Shown: positions 8,995-17,867, counted from the stretch's first letter. The stretch: 64,000 nucleotides of DNA from an uncultured Sphingomonas sp. (GCF_937871615.1 NZ_CALMPA010000021.1:124001-188000); one strand, 5' to 3'. A program made the numbers and translations. The notes: generated from the letters alone by a model not told the origin.

Positions 8995-10454
8995 CGCTTC
9001 AGTTCATAGATCGAAATCGTCTCGGTGCCCATCGGCAGCGCATGGGCGAGGCGATAATCGCGCGCCATCTCGGCGGACACGATCGCGCGGATTTCGGGGC
9101 GCTCACCACCAAATGGCGGGCGCATCACCACCACCGCCGGACGCGCCGCAAGGATACGGCGCACCTCGCTCGCCTGATCCACGCCGGTCGCGCCATTCTC
9201 CCGCGCGCGATTGAGGTGCGCGGGCACCACGTAACGCGACAGCCGGCAGCGCCCCGTCTCCGCGTAGAGCATCGTCGTGCCCGAATAGACGTAAAGGCAG
9301 CCCGGCCCGTGCCCCACCGCCCGGTTCAGCGCGGCGAACTGCGCCGCATCGCCGCGATTGTGCCGGTTCACCAGCACGGTAATCAGCCCGCCGAGCGCCA
9401 CGATCGCCAGAATCACCGGCGCCGCCCGCGCGCGGAAGCGGGGCGCACCGAAGAAGCCCGCCGCACAGGCGCAGCCGGGAACAAGCACAGGCAGGCCGTA
9501 ATGGTCGAACCATGTGCCGAACACAGCCAGCCCCGCCAGCGCGGCGCCGAACCAGCAGAACAGGAACCGCCGCGCGGCAGCATCGCCGCCCACCGCCTGC
9601 CCGCGCGCGCCGAACGCCATCGCCACCAGCGGGGAAAGGATCAGCACGAGCGTCCCGATATTGCCGAGCATCTCGGGCAGGGGATTGTCATTGCGATGCT
9701 GGATGGAAAGAAAGTTGGCGAACAGAAAGGCATCGGACTGGCCGATCGCGGCGTAATAGCCCCAGGCAAGCGCGGTGGGCACGAGCGCGAGCGCGGCCAG
9801 CACCGCGCCATAGATCAATGTGCCGGGCACGGCGCCATGCCGCCGCCATTCGCGCCACATTAGCCACAGCCCGAAGAATACGCCCTCGAACACCGCCGAA
9901 TATTTGATCTGCAGCGCGATGCCCACCAGCGCCATCGCCGCGCAGCCCAACGCGCGCGGGGAGCGGCTGCCCTCGCCCGCCACGATCAGCGCGCCCGCCG
10001 CCGCCATCGGGAGATTGTAGAAGATCGGCGATTGCCCGCCGACGCCGTTGAGCAGATCGGGCCACCACACATAAGCGAGCGCGGCGAACAGCGCCCCCGC
10101 GCCCCATCCGGCGCGCCGCGCGAGCCGCGCGACGATCAGCGCGGTGAGGATCAGCGCTGCGGTCGCCAGCACCTGATAGGCGAACGTCCCCCATGGCAAC
10201 GGCAGCCATGCAGCGGGCAGGAACAGCAGGAACAGCCCGATCGGTTTCCTGTCCCAGATGTCGACGAAAGGCAGCGCGCCACGCCACATCTCATGCGCGG
10301 TGACGTAATAGAATTCCTCATCGACATGCACCACCGGATCGCCGAACACCGCGATGCGGGCGAGGATCGCGGCGATCATCACGATCACCCAGCCGGGCAG
10401 CGCCGCGATCCGGGCAATGGGTGACGGATGCGCGGCGCGGGGGGAGGAGGCCAT
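8991..10454 (-). CDS. PMT/ArnT-type membrane glycosyltransferase
   Basis: Integral membrane protein of 487 residues with about ten hydrophobic spans. The first periplasmic loop carries the acidic pair and aromatic context HVDEEFYYVTAHEMWRG, the hallmark of GT39/GT83 enzymes that use polyprenyl-phosphate sugar donors, and DRKPIGLFLLF follows. The last 100 residues form a soluble periplasmic domain. ATG 10454 (MASSPRAAHPSP) is chosen over the longer arginine-rich extension that would overlap the neighbouring acetyltransferase. It heads a two-gene unit with the deacetylase-like gene. Confidence 0.8.
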   Translation of the reverse strand: MASSPRAAHPSPIARIAALPGWVIVMIAAILARIAVFGDPVVHVDEEFYYVTAHEMWRGALPFVDIWDRKPIGLFLLFLPAAWLPLPWGTFAYQVLATAALILTALIVARLARRAGWGAGALFAALAYVWWPDLLNGVGGQSPIFYNLPMAAAGALIVAGEGSRSPRALGCAAMALVGIALQIKYSAVFEGVFFGLWLMWREWRRHGAVPGTLIYGAVLAALALVPTALAWGYYAAIGQSDAFLFANFLSIQHRNDNPLPEMLGNIGTLVLILSPLVAMAFGARGQAVGGDAAARRFLFCWFGAALAGLAVFGTWFDHYGLPVLVPGCACAAGFFGAPRFRARAAPVILAIVALGGLITVLVNRHNRGDAAQFAALNRAVGHGPGCLYVYSGTTMLYAETGRCRLSRYVVPAHLNRARENGATGVDQASEVRRILAARPAVVVMRPPFGGERPEIRAIVSAEMARDYRLAHALPMGTETISIYELKR

Positions 10455-10510
10455 CCGCCGCGCTTTATCCCGCGCCGCGCGGCCTGTCACGCGCGCTGCA
10501 CCCCCGCGCT

Positions 10511-10951
10511 TCACACCGACAGATGAAGGATCGGCCGCTCCCACGGCGCCTTTGCGGTGGGCGGCAAGGTGCCGGCGCGCTTCGCCCCCATCCGCTCATA
10601 GAAACCAAGCGCGGGCGGGTGAGAGACGATCCTGACGGTCCCGACGCCCATCCGCCGGGCCACGGCCTTCATATGATCGAACAGCAACGCCCCAAGCCCG
10701 CTTCCCTGCGCGCCGTCCGCAACGAACATCAGATCGAGTTCGGGTTCGCCGCCCAGCGTCAGGCTGAAGAAGCCGGCGATGCCAGCATCGGATTCGACCA
10801 GGAAGATTTCATCGCGCGCCACCTGATCGGGGGTGAGCGCATAGCCATCGAGGATGCTGGCGTAGTGGCCCGAATAGGCCGCCGATGCGTGCATCAGCGC
10901 GGTCAGCGCGGCGGCATCGTCGGGATTGGCGCGTCGGATCAGGATCGGCAT
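10511..10951 (-). CDS. GNAT-family N-acetyltransferase
   Basis: Small acetyl-CoA-dependent acyltransferase of 146 residues. The acetyl-CoA pyrophosphate-binding motif A is DGAQGSGLGALLFDHM (about residues 79-94), preceded by the strand LDLMFVAD, and the C-terminal motif B ends ALGFYERMGAKRAG. The acceptor is not predictable. It lies upstream of the PMT-type gene with a 56-base gap and no visible terminator, so it may share its transcript. Confidence 0.8.
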   Translation of the reverse strand: MPILIRRANPDDAAALTALMHASAAYSGHYASILDGYALTPDQVARDEIFLVESDAGIAGFFSLTLGGEPELDLMFVADGAQGSGLGALLFDHMKAVARRMGVGTVRIVSHPPALGFYERMGAKRAGTLPPTAKAPWERPILHLSV

Positions 10952-10996
10952 CGCGTGATGGTATCGAAACGAAGCGCGCTGACCAGCCCGTCCGCT

Positions 10997-11191
10997 TTAT
11001 TCCCCGCGCTCGATCGGCAGCGACCAGCGGATCTGATCGCGCAGCATCGCCTCCAGATCCGCCGCGCCATGGCCGTGGGCGGTGGCGCGTTTGCGGAGCA
11101 ATGCGCTCAACACGGTCGCGCGGGTCGCCGGCTGTTGCACGGCGCGGCCCTTTTCGAGCGCGCGGGCGAGGGTGAGCGAAAGCTTCGACAT
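10997..11191 (-). CDS. Small hypothetical protein (64 aa)
   Basis: Unrecognised 64-residue, mildly basic, probably all-helical protein (MSKLSLTLARALEKGRAV...). It contains ALLRKRATAHGHGAADLEAMLRDQIRW, which looks like two amphipathic helices. It is kept as a gene because it starts with ATG, fills the space between the acetyltransferase and crtB without overlapping either, and its composition is less arginine-rich than the shadow frames around it. No function is proposed. Confidence 0.5.
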   Translation of the reverse strand: MSKLSLTLARALEKGRAVQQPATRATVLSALLRKRATAHGHGAADLEAMLRDQIRWSLPIERGE

Positions 11192-11251
11192 GTACGTGAT
11201 TTACGCATCACCGGCTTGCGCGATGGATAACGCCATTGGTTAGCAACGGAT

Positions 11252-12178
11252 TTATCCGGGTCGCGTCCAGAGCGCTGGCGCGCGCGGCGCATCGGCGCGC
11301 GCGCCCAATGCGTCGATCCCGGCGCGCGCCACCCGCGCCAGCTTCGCCGCCATGCCGATCGAGACGCGCCCATTCCACGCATGGCCGCCGCGCTGCGCCA
11401 CCTTGCGCGCGATGTCGCCGTAAATCCCCGCCGCCGCGAGCACCGCCCAGCGCGATCGCGGCGGCAATCGCGCCGCGCCGACCCGCGCGCTCGCCTCGTG
11501 CAGCGCGGCGCGATCGGTCAACCGGCGGACCAGCACCGTCAGCCGCGCGCGAAACGGCGGCTTCATATGCTCACCCGGCGGGATATCCATTTCCGCCAGC
11601 CATTCGAGCGGGAGATAGCACCGCCCCACCCGATCATCCTCCGCCACATCGCGCGCGATATTGGCGAGTTGAAACGCCATGCCGAGATCGCACGCGCGAT
11701 CGAGCGTATCCCGATCCTCGGGCGCAACCCCCATCACCACCGCCATCATGCAGCCGACCGCGCCGGCGACATGATAGCAATAACGATAGAGATCATCCTC
11801 GCTGCGCGGCCGCCAGTCCTCCGCGTCGAGCCGGAACCCGGCGACGAGATCGTGCGCGAAACGCGGCGGCAGCGCGGTTTCGGCGGCGACGATTCGCAAT
11901 GCCTCGAACGCCGCCTCCCCGCCCGCTTCGCCCGCCAGCGCCGCCGCCGTCAGCCGCTCCACCATCGCCACCCGCGCCAGCGGATCAGCGACCGCGCGCA
12001 TGTCGTGCCCGTGATCCTGCCCGTCGATCAGATCGTCGCAGCGCCGGCACCACGAATAGAGCAGCCACGCGCGCTCCCGCGTGACGGAATCGAACAGGCG
12101 GCTGGCGAGCGCGAAGCTCCTCGATCCGCGCGCGATGGAATGCCGCGCCGTCGCGACGATCGCGGCACGGCCCGCCAT
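11252..12178 (-). CDS. crtB: Phytoene synthase
   Basis: Condenses two geranylgeranyl diphosphates to phytoene, the first committed carotenoid step. The 308-residue protein has both Asp-rich diphosphate-binding motifs: DDLID at 48-52 and ARDVAEDDRVGRCYLP around 175-190 (Asp177, Asp181). It also has the squalene/phytoene synthase signature YCYHVAGAVG near 133-142. It is the last gene of the crtY-crtI-LOG-crtB unit. About 80 bases separate it from the LOG gene. No crtE (GGPP synthase) is in the window. Confidence 0.93.
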   Translation of the reverse strand: MAGRAAIVATARHSIARGSRSFALASRLFDSVTRERAWLLYSWCRRCDDLIDGQDHGHDMRAVADPLARVAMVERLTAAALAGEAGGEAAFEALRIVAAETALPPRFAHDLVAGFRLDAEDWRPRSEDDLYRYCYHVAGAVGCMMAVVMGVAPEDRDTLDRACDLGMAFQLANIARDVAEDDRVGRCYLPLEWLAEMDIPPGEHMKPPFRARLTVLVRRLTDRAALHEASARVGAARLPPRSRWAVLAAAGIYGDIARKVAQRGGHAWNGRVSIGMAAKLARVARAGIDALGARADAPRAPALWTRPG

Positions 12179-12260
12179 CAGGAAATTTGCGCCCGAGCGG
12201 CGCCGGCGCGCGGGCCGGTGCCGCGTAAAGGCGCTCTCAGCGCGTTTTTCGGGCAGCCGC

Positions 12261-12842
12261 TCAGAGATCCTCCGCCTTCATCCGCACGATCGGCTGGGTC
12301 GGCACATGCGCCACCATGCGATCGAGCAGCACATCGAGCGTATCCGCGACGATCAGCAGGTCGCGATGCTGCGGGCGCAGGAAGCCGACGCTCGCCATCT
12401 TGCCCCAGAAGGCGATGAGATCGTCATAATAGCCCGCCGAATTGAGTAGCCCGACCGGATCGCTGTGATAGCCGATCTGCGCCCATGACAGCGCCTCCCA
12501 CAATTCGTCCATCGTGCCGGTGCCGCCGGGGATGGTGACGAAACCGTCGGCGATATCGGTGAACGCCTTCTTGCGCTCATGCATTCCGGGGACGACATGG
12601 AGTTCGGTCAGCCCGCGATGCGCGACTTCGGCATCGACCAGCGCCTGCGGGATCACCCCGATCACCTCGCCGCCCGCCGCGAGCGCGGCATCGGCCACCG
12701 CGCCCATCAGCCCGAGCCGACCGCCGCCATAGACGACGCCGATCCCGCGCTCGGCCAGCCCGCGCCCGACCGCACGCGCGATTTCGAGATAGATCGGATC
12801 GGCCGGGGTGGCCGAGCCGCAATAAACGGCGAGACGCTTCAT
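12261..12842 (-). CDS. LOG-family protein (TIGR00730-type nucleoside-monophosphate phosphoribohydrolase)
   Basis: Predicted cytosolic enzyme that cleaves the N-glycosidic bond of (isopentenyl-)adenosine or other nucleoside 5'-monophosphates. The 193-residue protein carries the Rossmann entry VYCGSATPADP, the GVVYGGGRLGLMGAVAD loop and the catalytic PGGTGTMDELWEALSW signature (about residues 105-120) that defines LOG proteins. It is often misannotated as a lysine decarboxylase. It sits between crtI and crtB on the same strand, with gaps of 67 and 82 bases, so it is probably transcribed with the carotenoid genes. Confidence 0.88.
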   Translation of the reverse strand: MKRLAVYCGSATPADPIYLEIARAVGRGLAERGIGVVYGGGRLGLMGAVADAALAAGGEVIGVIPQALVDAEVAHRGLTELHVVPGMHERKKAFTDIADGFVTIPGGTGTMDELWEALSWAQIGYHSDPVGLLNSAGYYDDLIAFWGKMASVGFLRPQHRDLLIVADTLDVLLDRMVAHVPTQPIVRMKAEDL

Positions 12843-12909
12843 ATCATCAACCTGCTGGAGTGGCGCGCCGCGCTATCGAAAGGCGCCGTTCCGGGCAAGC
12901 CGCGCGCTT

Positions 12910-14385
12910 TCACCCGCGCCCGAGCATCAGCGCGGCGGTCGCCTTCGCGCTGCCGATCACGCCGGGGATGCCCGCGCCCGGATGCGTGCCCGCGCCGACG
13001 AAATAGAGGTTCGATATCGCATCGTCACGGTTGTGGACGCGGAACCAGGCGCTCTGCGTCAGCGTCGGCTCCAGGCTGAACGCGCTGCCGAGATGCGCAT
13101 TCAGATCGTGCGCGAAATCCGCTGGGGTGTAGCTGAATTTCGTCACGATGCGATCGTGGATATCGGGGATCAGCCGCCGCCCGATCTCATCGAGGATGCG
13201 CTTTTCCATGATCGGGGCGATGCGGCTCCAGTCCTCCGGGAACTTGCCGAGATGCGGCACGGGCGCGAGCGCATAGAAGGTCGAGCATCCTTCCGGCGCG
13301 AGCGACGGATCGGTGACAGTGGGGTGATGCAGATAAAGCGAGAAATCGGGCGACAATATCCCATGATCGTAGATGTCGGCGAGCAATTCGCGATAGCGCG
13401 GGCCGAACAGGATCATGTGGTGCGAGATGCCCGGCCAGGTTCCCCTGATCCCGAAATGGACGAGGAACAGCGACGGCGAATAGCGTTTGCGCTCCAGCCG
13501 GTCCGCGCTGCGCCGCGCGGCGGCGGAATCGGCGAGCAACGCGCGATAGGTGTGGACGATATCGCTGTTCGCGGCCACCATCGCGCAATCGCTGCGCCAG
13601 CCGCTTTCGGTTTCCACCGCCGTCACGCGATCGCCCATCGTCGCGATCCGCGTCACCGAGTCGCCCAGCCGGATCGTGCCGCCTAGCCGCTCGAACAAGG
13701 CGACCATCCCCGCCACCAGCCGGTTGGTACCGCCTTGCGCGAACCACACGCCGCCATCGCGCTCCAGCTTGTGGATCAGCGCATAGATCGCGCTGGTCGT
13801 CATCGGATTGCCGCCGACGAGCAAGGTGTGAAACGACAGCGCCTGGCGCAATTTCTCGTTGCGGACGAAGCGCGAGACGGTGGAATAGACCGATCGCCAC
13901 GCCTGATATTTCGCGAGCGCCGGTGCCGCCTTCACCATCGATGCGAAATCGAGAAAGGCCGTATGCCCCAGATTCTCATAGCCCTCGCGATAGACGCCCG
14001 CTGAATATTCGAGGAATTTCTGATATCCCGCGATATCCGCCGGATCGAGCTTGCCGATCTCCGCGCGCAGCAATGTATCGTCGTTGGTATAGTCGAAATT
14101 CGTCCCGTCCGGCCAGTTGAGCCGATAGAAGGGATTGACCGGCTGAAGCGTCACGTCCGCCGCCATGTCCTGCCCGGAAAGCGCCCATAGCTCCTTCAGG
14201 CAGGCCGGATCGGTGATGACCGTGGGGCCGGCATCGAAGGTATAACCGTCCTTCCGCCAGAAATAGGCGCGGCCGCCGGGTTTGTCGCGCGCCTCTACGA
14301 TGGTGGTCGCCACGCCCGCCGATTGCAGCCGGATGGCGAGCGCCAAGCCGCCGAATCCGGCCCCGATCACCACCGCCGTCGTCAC
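12910..14385 (-). CDS. crtI: Phytoene desaturase
   Basis: FAD-dependent bacterial-type desaturase that converts phytoene to lycopene. The 491-residue protein opens with the dinucleotide fold VVIGAGFGGLALAIRLQSAG (residues 5-24) followed by EARDKPGGRAYFW. It has the C-terminal CrtI signature FVGAGTHPGAGIPGVIGSAKATAAL. The start is a GTG that overlaps the crtY stop by four bases, so translation is probably coupled. Length and motifs match four-step CrtI enzymes from carotenoid-producing Alphaproteobacteria. Confidence 0.94.
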   Translation of the reverse strand: MTTAVVIGAGFGGLALAIRLQSAGVATTIVEARDKPGGRAYFWRKDGYTFDAGPTVITDPACLKELWALSGQDMAADVTLQPVNPFYRLNWPDGTNFDYTNDDTLLRAEIGKLDPADIAGYQKFLEYSAGVYREGYENLGHTAFLDFASMVKAAPALAKYQAWRSVYSTVSRFVRNEKLRQALSFHTLLVGGNPMTTSAIYALIHKLERDGGVWFAQGGTNRLVAGMVALFERLGGTIRLGDSVTRIATMGDRVTAVETESGWRSDCAMVAANSDIVHTYRALLADSAAARRSADRLERKRYSPSLFLVHFGIRGTWPGISHHMILFGPRYRELLADIYDHGILSPDFSLYLHHPTVTDPSLAPEGCSTFYALAPVPHLGKFPEDWSRIAPIMEKRILDEIGRRLIPDIHDRIVTKFSYTPADFAHDLNAHLGSAFSLEPTLTQSAWFRVHNRDDAISNLYFVGAGTHPGAGIPGVIGSAKATAALMLGRG

Positions 14386-15542
14386 GCCATCCGTCTCGCC
14401 ACCTTCACCGCGCGCCAGAACGGCACGGGTGGCCTGCCACTAAGCACCCGCGCCTTATCCGAAAAGGTGGAACGTGCGGCATAGAAGCGCGAAATAAGCC
14501 CGGCGGGCAGGCGATAGAAGCGTTCGAGCACGCGATAGCGCGCATCCGGATCGGCGGCGCGAAACAGCATCGCGGCGAGCAGCCGGTAAAAGCGCCGCTC
14601 GTCCCACAAGGCACGGGCGTGATCGTGCGTCAGCGTGTGGAGCGCCTCGCCCGACAGATCCGCCGCGTCCGCGATCAACACCGCGAGTCGCACCGCGTCG
14701 GGCAGCGAATAGCCGGTCATCGGATGGAACAGCCCGGCGCGCATCCCCGCCTTCGCCACCCTGAGCCCGCCTGCGCGCCAATAGCCTTCGAAATCGCCGC
14801 CGATCACCACGGGCAGCGCGCCGCGCTCCTCATGCCCGATCTCGCTGACCTGCCAGCCGCGATTTTCGGCATAAACCTCGATCCGCCGGTTGAGCGCCCC
14901 GGCGTTCAGCGTCGCGGTGTCGCTGTAATAGGTATCCTCAACGAACAGCCGCGTGGCCGAGAAGGGCAGGCAATAGACGAAGCGATAGCCGTCATGCTGC
15001 GTGACGGTCGCGTCCATCACGATCGGGCGTTCCAGCCCGTGCCCGCCCGCGATCTCCAGCTCGCGCCCGACGAATTTCTGCCAGCCAAGCTCCAGCGCGG
15101 AAAGATCGCCCGCGCCGCGCGCGTCGATCACGCCCTTCGCCTCGAACCGCCCGCCATCGGCGAGCGACACGCCCGTCGCGGTGCAGCCGAGCACCTTGCA
15201 CCCGGTCATCACCGCAGCGGTGGGCAGGCGCGCGCGCACCACCTGATCGAGCCGCGCGGATCGAATGGAATAATATGGGTGAAGCAAGGTGCGGCCGTGC
15301 GCCGGAAAGGCCACGTCATAGCCCGGCCACGCATGGCAGACGAGCGGGGCGAGCAGCCAGCGATCCTCCCGCGCCACATCGCCATCGAAGAACGACCAGA
15401 GATGATTGCCGCCGATCGTTTCGCCCGCCTCGATCAGCAGCACGGAAAGTTCGGGCCGCTTCTCCGCGAGCGCCAGTGCGATCAGCGATCCTGCGAGACC
15501 ACCGCCGACGATCGCCAGGTCGCAGCTGTGGATTTCAGCCAT
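14382..15542 (-). CDS. crtY: Lycopene beta-cyclase
   Basis: Closes both ends of lycopene into beta-ionone rings. The 386-residue flavoprotein starts (ATG 15542, MAEIHSCDLAIVGGGLAGSL) with the GxGxxG dinucleotide fold. It continues with ETIGGNHLWSFFDGDV and the CrtY segment RFVYCLPFSATRLFVEDTYYS, then GMRAGLFHPMTGYSLPDAV, which is diagnostic of bacterial CrtY. The frame is open 18 codons further upstream but lacks a better start. It is first in the operon, and the divergent hydroxylase starts 122 bases away, so the shared gap holds both promoters. Confidence 0.94.
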   Translation of the reverse strand: MAEIHSCDLAIVGGGLAGSLIALALAEKRPELSVLLIEAGETIGGNHLWSFFDGDVAREDRWLLAPLVCHAWPGYDVAFPAHGRTLLHPYYSIRSARLDQVVRARLPTAAVMTGCKVLGCTATGVSLADGGRFEAKGVIDARGAGDLSALELGWQKFVGRELEIAGGHGLERPIVMDATVTQHDGYRFVYCLPFSATRLFVEDTYYSDTATLNAGALNRRIEVYAENRGWQVSEIGHEERGALPVVIGGDFEGYWRAGGLRVAKAGMRAGLFHPMTGYSLPDAVRLAVLIADAADLSGEALHTLTHDHARALWDERRFYRLLAAMLFRAADPDARYRVLERFYRLPAGLISRFYAARSTFSDKARVLSGRPPVPFWRAVKVARRMA

Positions 15543-15664
15543 CCGCGCGGCGTAGCGGATCGGCCCGCCCCGCGATAGAGCGGGAAAACCGCCCACAGCC
15601 CCGGATCGGGACAGGGCGCGGCGCGGTTCTTCTCCCCCGCAATCCGCGTTACAAGCGCCCCACG

Positions 15665-16459
15665 ATGCCGCTCGCCATCACCCTGTCCGCGCTCGCCATG
15701 GCCGCGATCGTCGGCGTGCGCTACCTGTTGTCGAGCGGCGCCTTCGCGCTGGCGACGCGGCTGCGGCATCCCGGCCTGTATCGCGGACTCGATCGGCAGA
15801 TGCGGCGCGAGATCGCGTGGAGCCTTGCCTCCGCCGCCATTTACGGCGCGCCCGCCGGCGTGGTCGCGTGGGGCTGGCAGAATCGCGGCTGGACGCGGAT
15901 CTACACCGGCCTCCACGCCTTTCCGTTGTGGTATCTGCCGCTGTCGGTGCTGCTCTATCTCGCCGCGCATGACACATGGTTTTACTGGACGCATCGCTGG
16001 ATGCACCGCCCCGGCCCGTTCCGGGTGGCGCACGCCGTCCACCACGCCAGCCGCCCGCCCACCGCCTGGGCGGCGATGGCATTCCACCCGATCGAGGCGA
16101 TCATCGGCGCTGTGGCAATTCCGCTACTGGTGTTCGTCATTCCGATCCATGTCGCCGGGCTCGGGCTGGTGCTCGCGATCATGACGGTTATGGGGGTGAC
16201 CAACCATATGGGGTGGGAGATTTTCCCGCGTTTCATGTGGCGCGGGAAACTCGGCGGCTGGCTGATAACGGCAAGCCACCACCAGCGCCACCACGCGCGT
16301 TACGGGTGCAATTATGGCCTCTATTTCCGATTCTGGGACCGGCTCTGCGGCACCGACGGCGGGATCGGAGACTTCGCCCGCGGGCAGCCTCGCGCCGCGA
16401 CTGGCGCTGATGCTGGCGGGGATGATGCTGATCGGCGCCGCCCCGGTCGCGCCGCTTGA
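15665..16459 (+). CDS. Fatty-acid hydroxylase/sterol-desaturase superfamily protein, candidate carotenoid ring hydroxylase
   Basis: Membrane di-iron oxygenase of 264 residues. All histidine clusters of the superfamily are present: HDTWFYWTHRWMH, HAVHHASRP, the single His in TNHMGWE and SHHQRHHARYGCNYG, placed between four to five membrane spans. Because it is divergent from crtY, hydroxylation of beta-carotene-derived rings is the likely role, but it is longer than classical CrtZ (about 170 residues), so the substrate and ring position are inferred. A tail of about 30 residues (GDFARGQPRAAT...) overlaps the next gene. Confidence 0.8.
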   Translation: MPLAITLSALAMAAIVGVRYLLSSGAFALATRLRHPGLYRGLDRQMRREIAWSLASAAIYGAPAGVVAWGWQNRGWTRIYTGLHAFPLWYLPLSVLLYLAAHDTWFYWTHRWMHRPGPFRVAHAVHHASRPPTAWAAMAFHPIEAIIGAVAIPLLVFVIPIHVAGLGLVLAIMTVMGVTNHMGWEIFPRFMWRGKLGGWLITASHHQRHHARYGCNYGLYFRFWDRLCGTDGGIGDFARGQPRAATGADAGGDDADRRRPGRAA

Positions 16460-16814
16460 CCTGAGCTTCACCAATCTGCGTTCGGACAAGGGGCTGGTGC
16501 GCATCTGCATCACCACCGCGCCGAAGAATTTCCCGGCCTGCCGCGATGCGGGGCAGGCCGTCACGCGCTCAATCCCCGCCGCCACGCGCCATCTGCGGAT
16601 CGAGGGTCTGCCGATCGGCGATTACGCCGTCGCGGTGATTCACGACGAGAACGGCAACAGCAGGCTCGATACGTTCGCCGGCATCCCGCGCGAGGGGTTC
16701 GGCTTCTCGCGCAATCCCGCTATCGGCTTCGGGCCGCCCGGTTTCGCCGCCGCGCGTTTCACGCTCGATGCCACGGGCGCGGCGCAGGAGATCAGGTTGC
16801 GCTACCTGTTGTGA
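16410..16814 (+). CDS. DUF2141 secreted protein
   Basis: Second DUF2141 protein of the window. From ATG 16410 it has 134 residues: a short hydrophobic leader (MLAGMMLIGAAPVA) and a beta-rich domain with LDLSFTNLRSDKGLVRICI, YAVAVIHDENGNSRLDTF and FGFSRNPAIGFGPPGF, which matches the DUF2141 pattern. An in-frame ATG at 16314 would add 32 residues inside the hydroxylase histidine-box region. Either start leaves an out-of-frame overlap with the hydroxylase (50 or 146 bases). It is probably exported and co-expressed with the hydroxylase. The function is unknown. Confidence 0.75.
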   Translation: MLAGMMLIGAAPVAPLDLSFTNLRSDKGLVRICITTAPKNFPACRDAGQAVTRSIPAATRHLRIEGLPIGDYAVAVIHDENGNSRLDTFAGIPREGFGFSRNPAIGFGPPGFAAARFTLDATGAAQEIRLRYLL

Positions 16815-16881
16815 CGCTCGCGCCACGGACCCGAACGCGCGCCAACGGGTCGAATCCAGAGATAATAGACGGGGATTTCAG

Positions 16882-17730
16882 TTGCGTATCTTTCATCTGA
16901 TCGCTTTCGCCGGCGTTGCCGCCGCCACGCCCGCGGTGGCGCAACGGGCCGCCGCGCCATCCCCGGAAGACCTTTCGCGAGACACGGTGACGGTGGGCAT
17001 CGGCGCCAGCTATCTGAGCGATTACGAGGGATCGGATCATTATTCCATTTTCCCGCTGCCCGGCGCGATCGGTTCGATTGACGGATACAGCTTCACCATC
17101 CTCGGCAATCGCGCGAGCGTTGATCTGATCCGCGATCGACCGGGCCAGCGCTGGGATTTCGAGGCGGGGCCGATCGGCGTGATCGACTTCAACCGCAACA
17201 CCCATGGCTCGATCAGCGATCCGCGCGTGCGCGCGCTGCCGGCGCGCGGGCTGGCGGTGGAGCTTGGCGGCTATGTCGGGATCGGCAAGACCGGGGTTAT
17301 CACCAGCGACTATGACAAACTGTCGCTGTCGCTCAGCTATCGCCACGATATCACCGGGGTGAACGGCAGCGCGATCGTATCGCCGACGATCAATTATATC
17401 ACCCCGCTCAGCCGCAAGGCCGCGTTCGCGCTGTTCGCCACCGCCGAACATGTCAGCAAGCCATATCTCACCGCCTATTTCGACGTGACGCCGGCGGACA
17501 GCCTTGCGAGCGGCCTTCCCGCGTTCAGCGGGCGTGGCGGATGGAAAAGCTGGTCGGTGGGCGCGATCGGCACGGTTTCGGTTTCGGGCGATCTGCTCCA
17601 CGGGTGGAAGATGATCGGCGGCGTCACCTATCTCAGGTTGACCGGGGATGCCGCCGCCAGCCCGCTCGTCACCATGGCCGGTTCCCCGAACCAGTGGCTA
17701 GGCGCGCTTGGCGTCGCTTATACCTTTTGA
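16882..17730 (+). CDS. MipA/OmpV-family outer-membrane protein
   Basis: Predicted outer-membrane beta-barrel of 282 residues. The start is a TTG at 16882 (MRIFHLIAFAGVAAATPAVAQ), preceded by GGGGA, which gives a clean Sec signal peptide; the longer frame upstream is arginine-rich noise. The mature part has alternating strands, the family-type motif TVTVGIGASYLSDYEGSDHY and a C-terminal aromatic end (GALGVAYTF). MipA relatives interact with murein-synthesis complexes or act as scaffolds. The actual partner is not known here. Confidence 0.82.
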   Translation: MRIFHLIAFAGVAAATPAVAQRAAAPSPEDLSRDTVTVGIGASYLSDYEGSDHYSIFPLPGAIGSIDGYSFTILGNRASVDLIRDRPGQRWDFEAGPIGVIDFNRNTHGSISDPRVRALPARGLAVELGGYVGIGKTGVITSDYDKLSLSLSYRHDITGVNGSAIVSPTINYITPLSRKAAFALFATAEHVSKPYLTAYFDVTPADSLASGLPAFSGRGGWKSWSVGAIGTVSVSGDLLHGWKMIGGVTYLRLTGDAAASPLVTMAGSPNQWLGALGVAYTF

Positions 17731-17867
17731 CTAGGGTGCGCACTCACTTCGCGCTTATGGCCGCGCGGACGCGATTTCTGTCGATTCGTTCAGCTTGGCG
17801 ACAGCGAAACGATATAGGCGACGTTTTTTGCCCGGCAGCATAGCCGGCGGGTTCAGGAAGGAAGGCA

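Noticed and set aside
15665-16459. Calling the hydroxylase crtZ outright
   Set aside because: All histidine boxes fit the wider fatty-acid hydroxylase superfamily, but length and tail differ from classical CrtZ; the substrate is not shown by the sequence.
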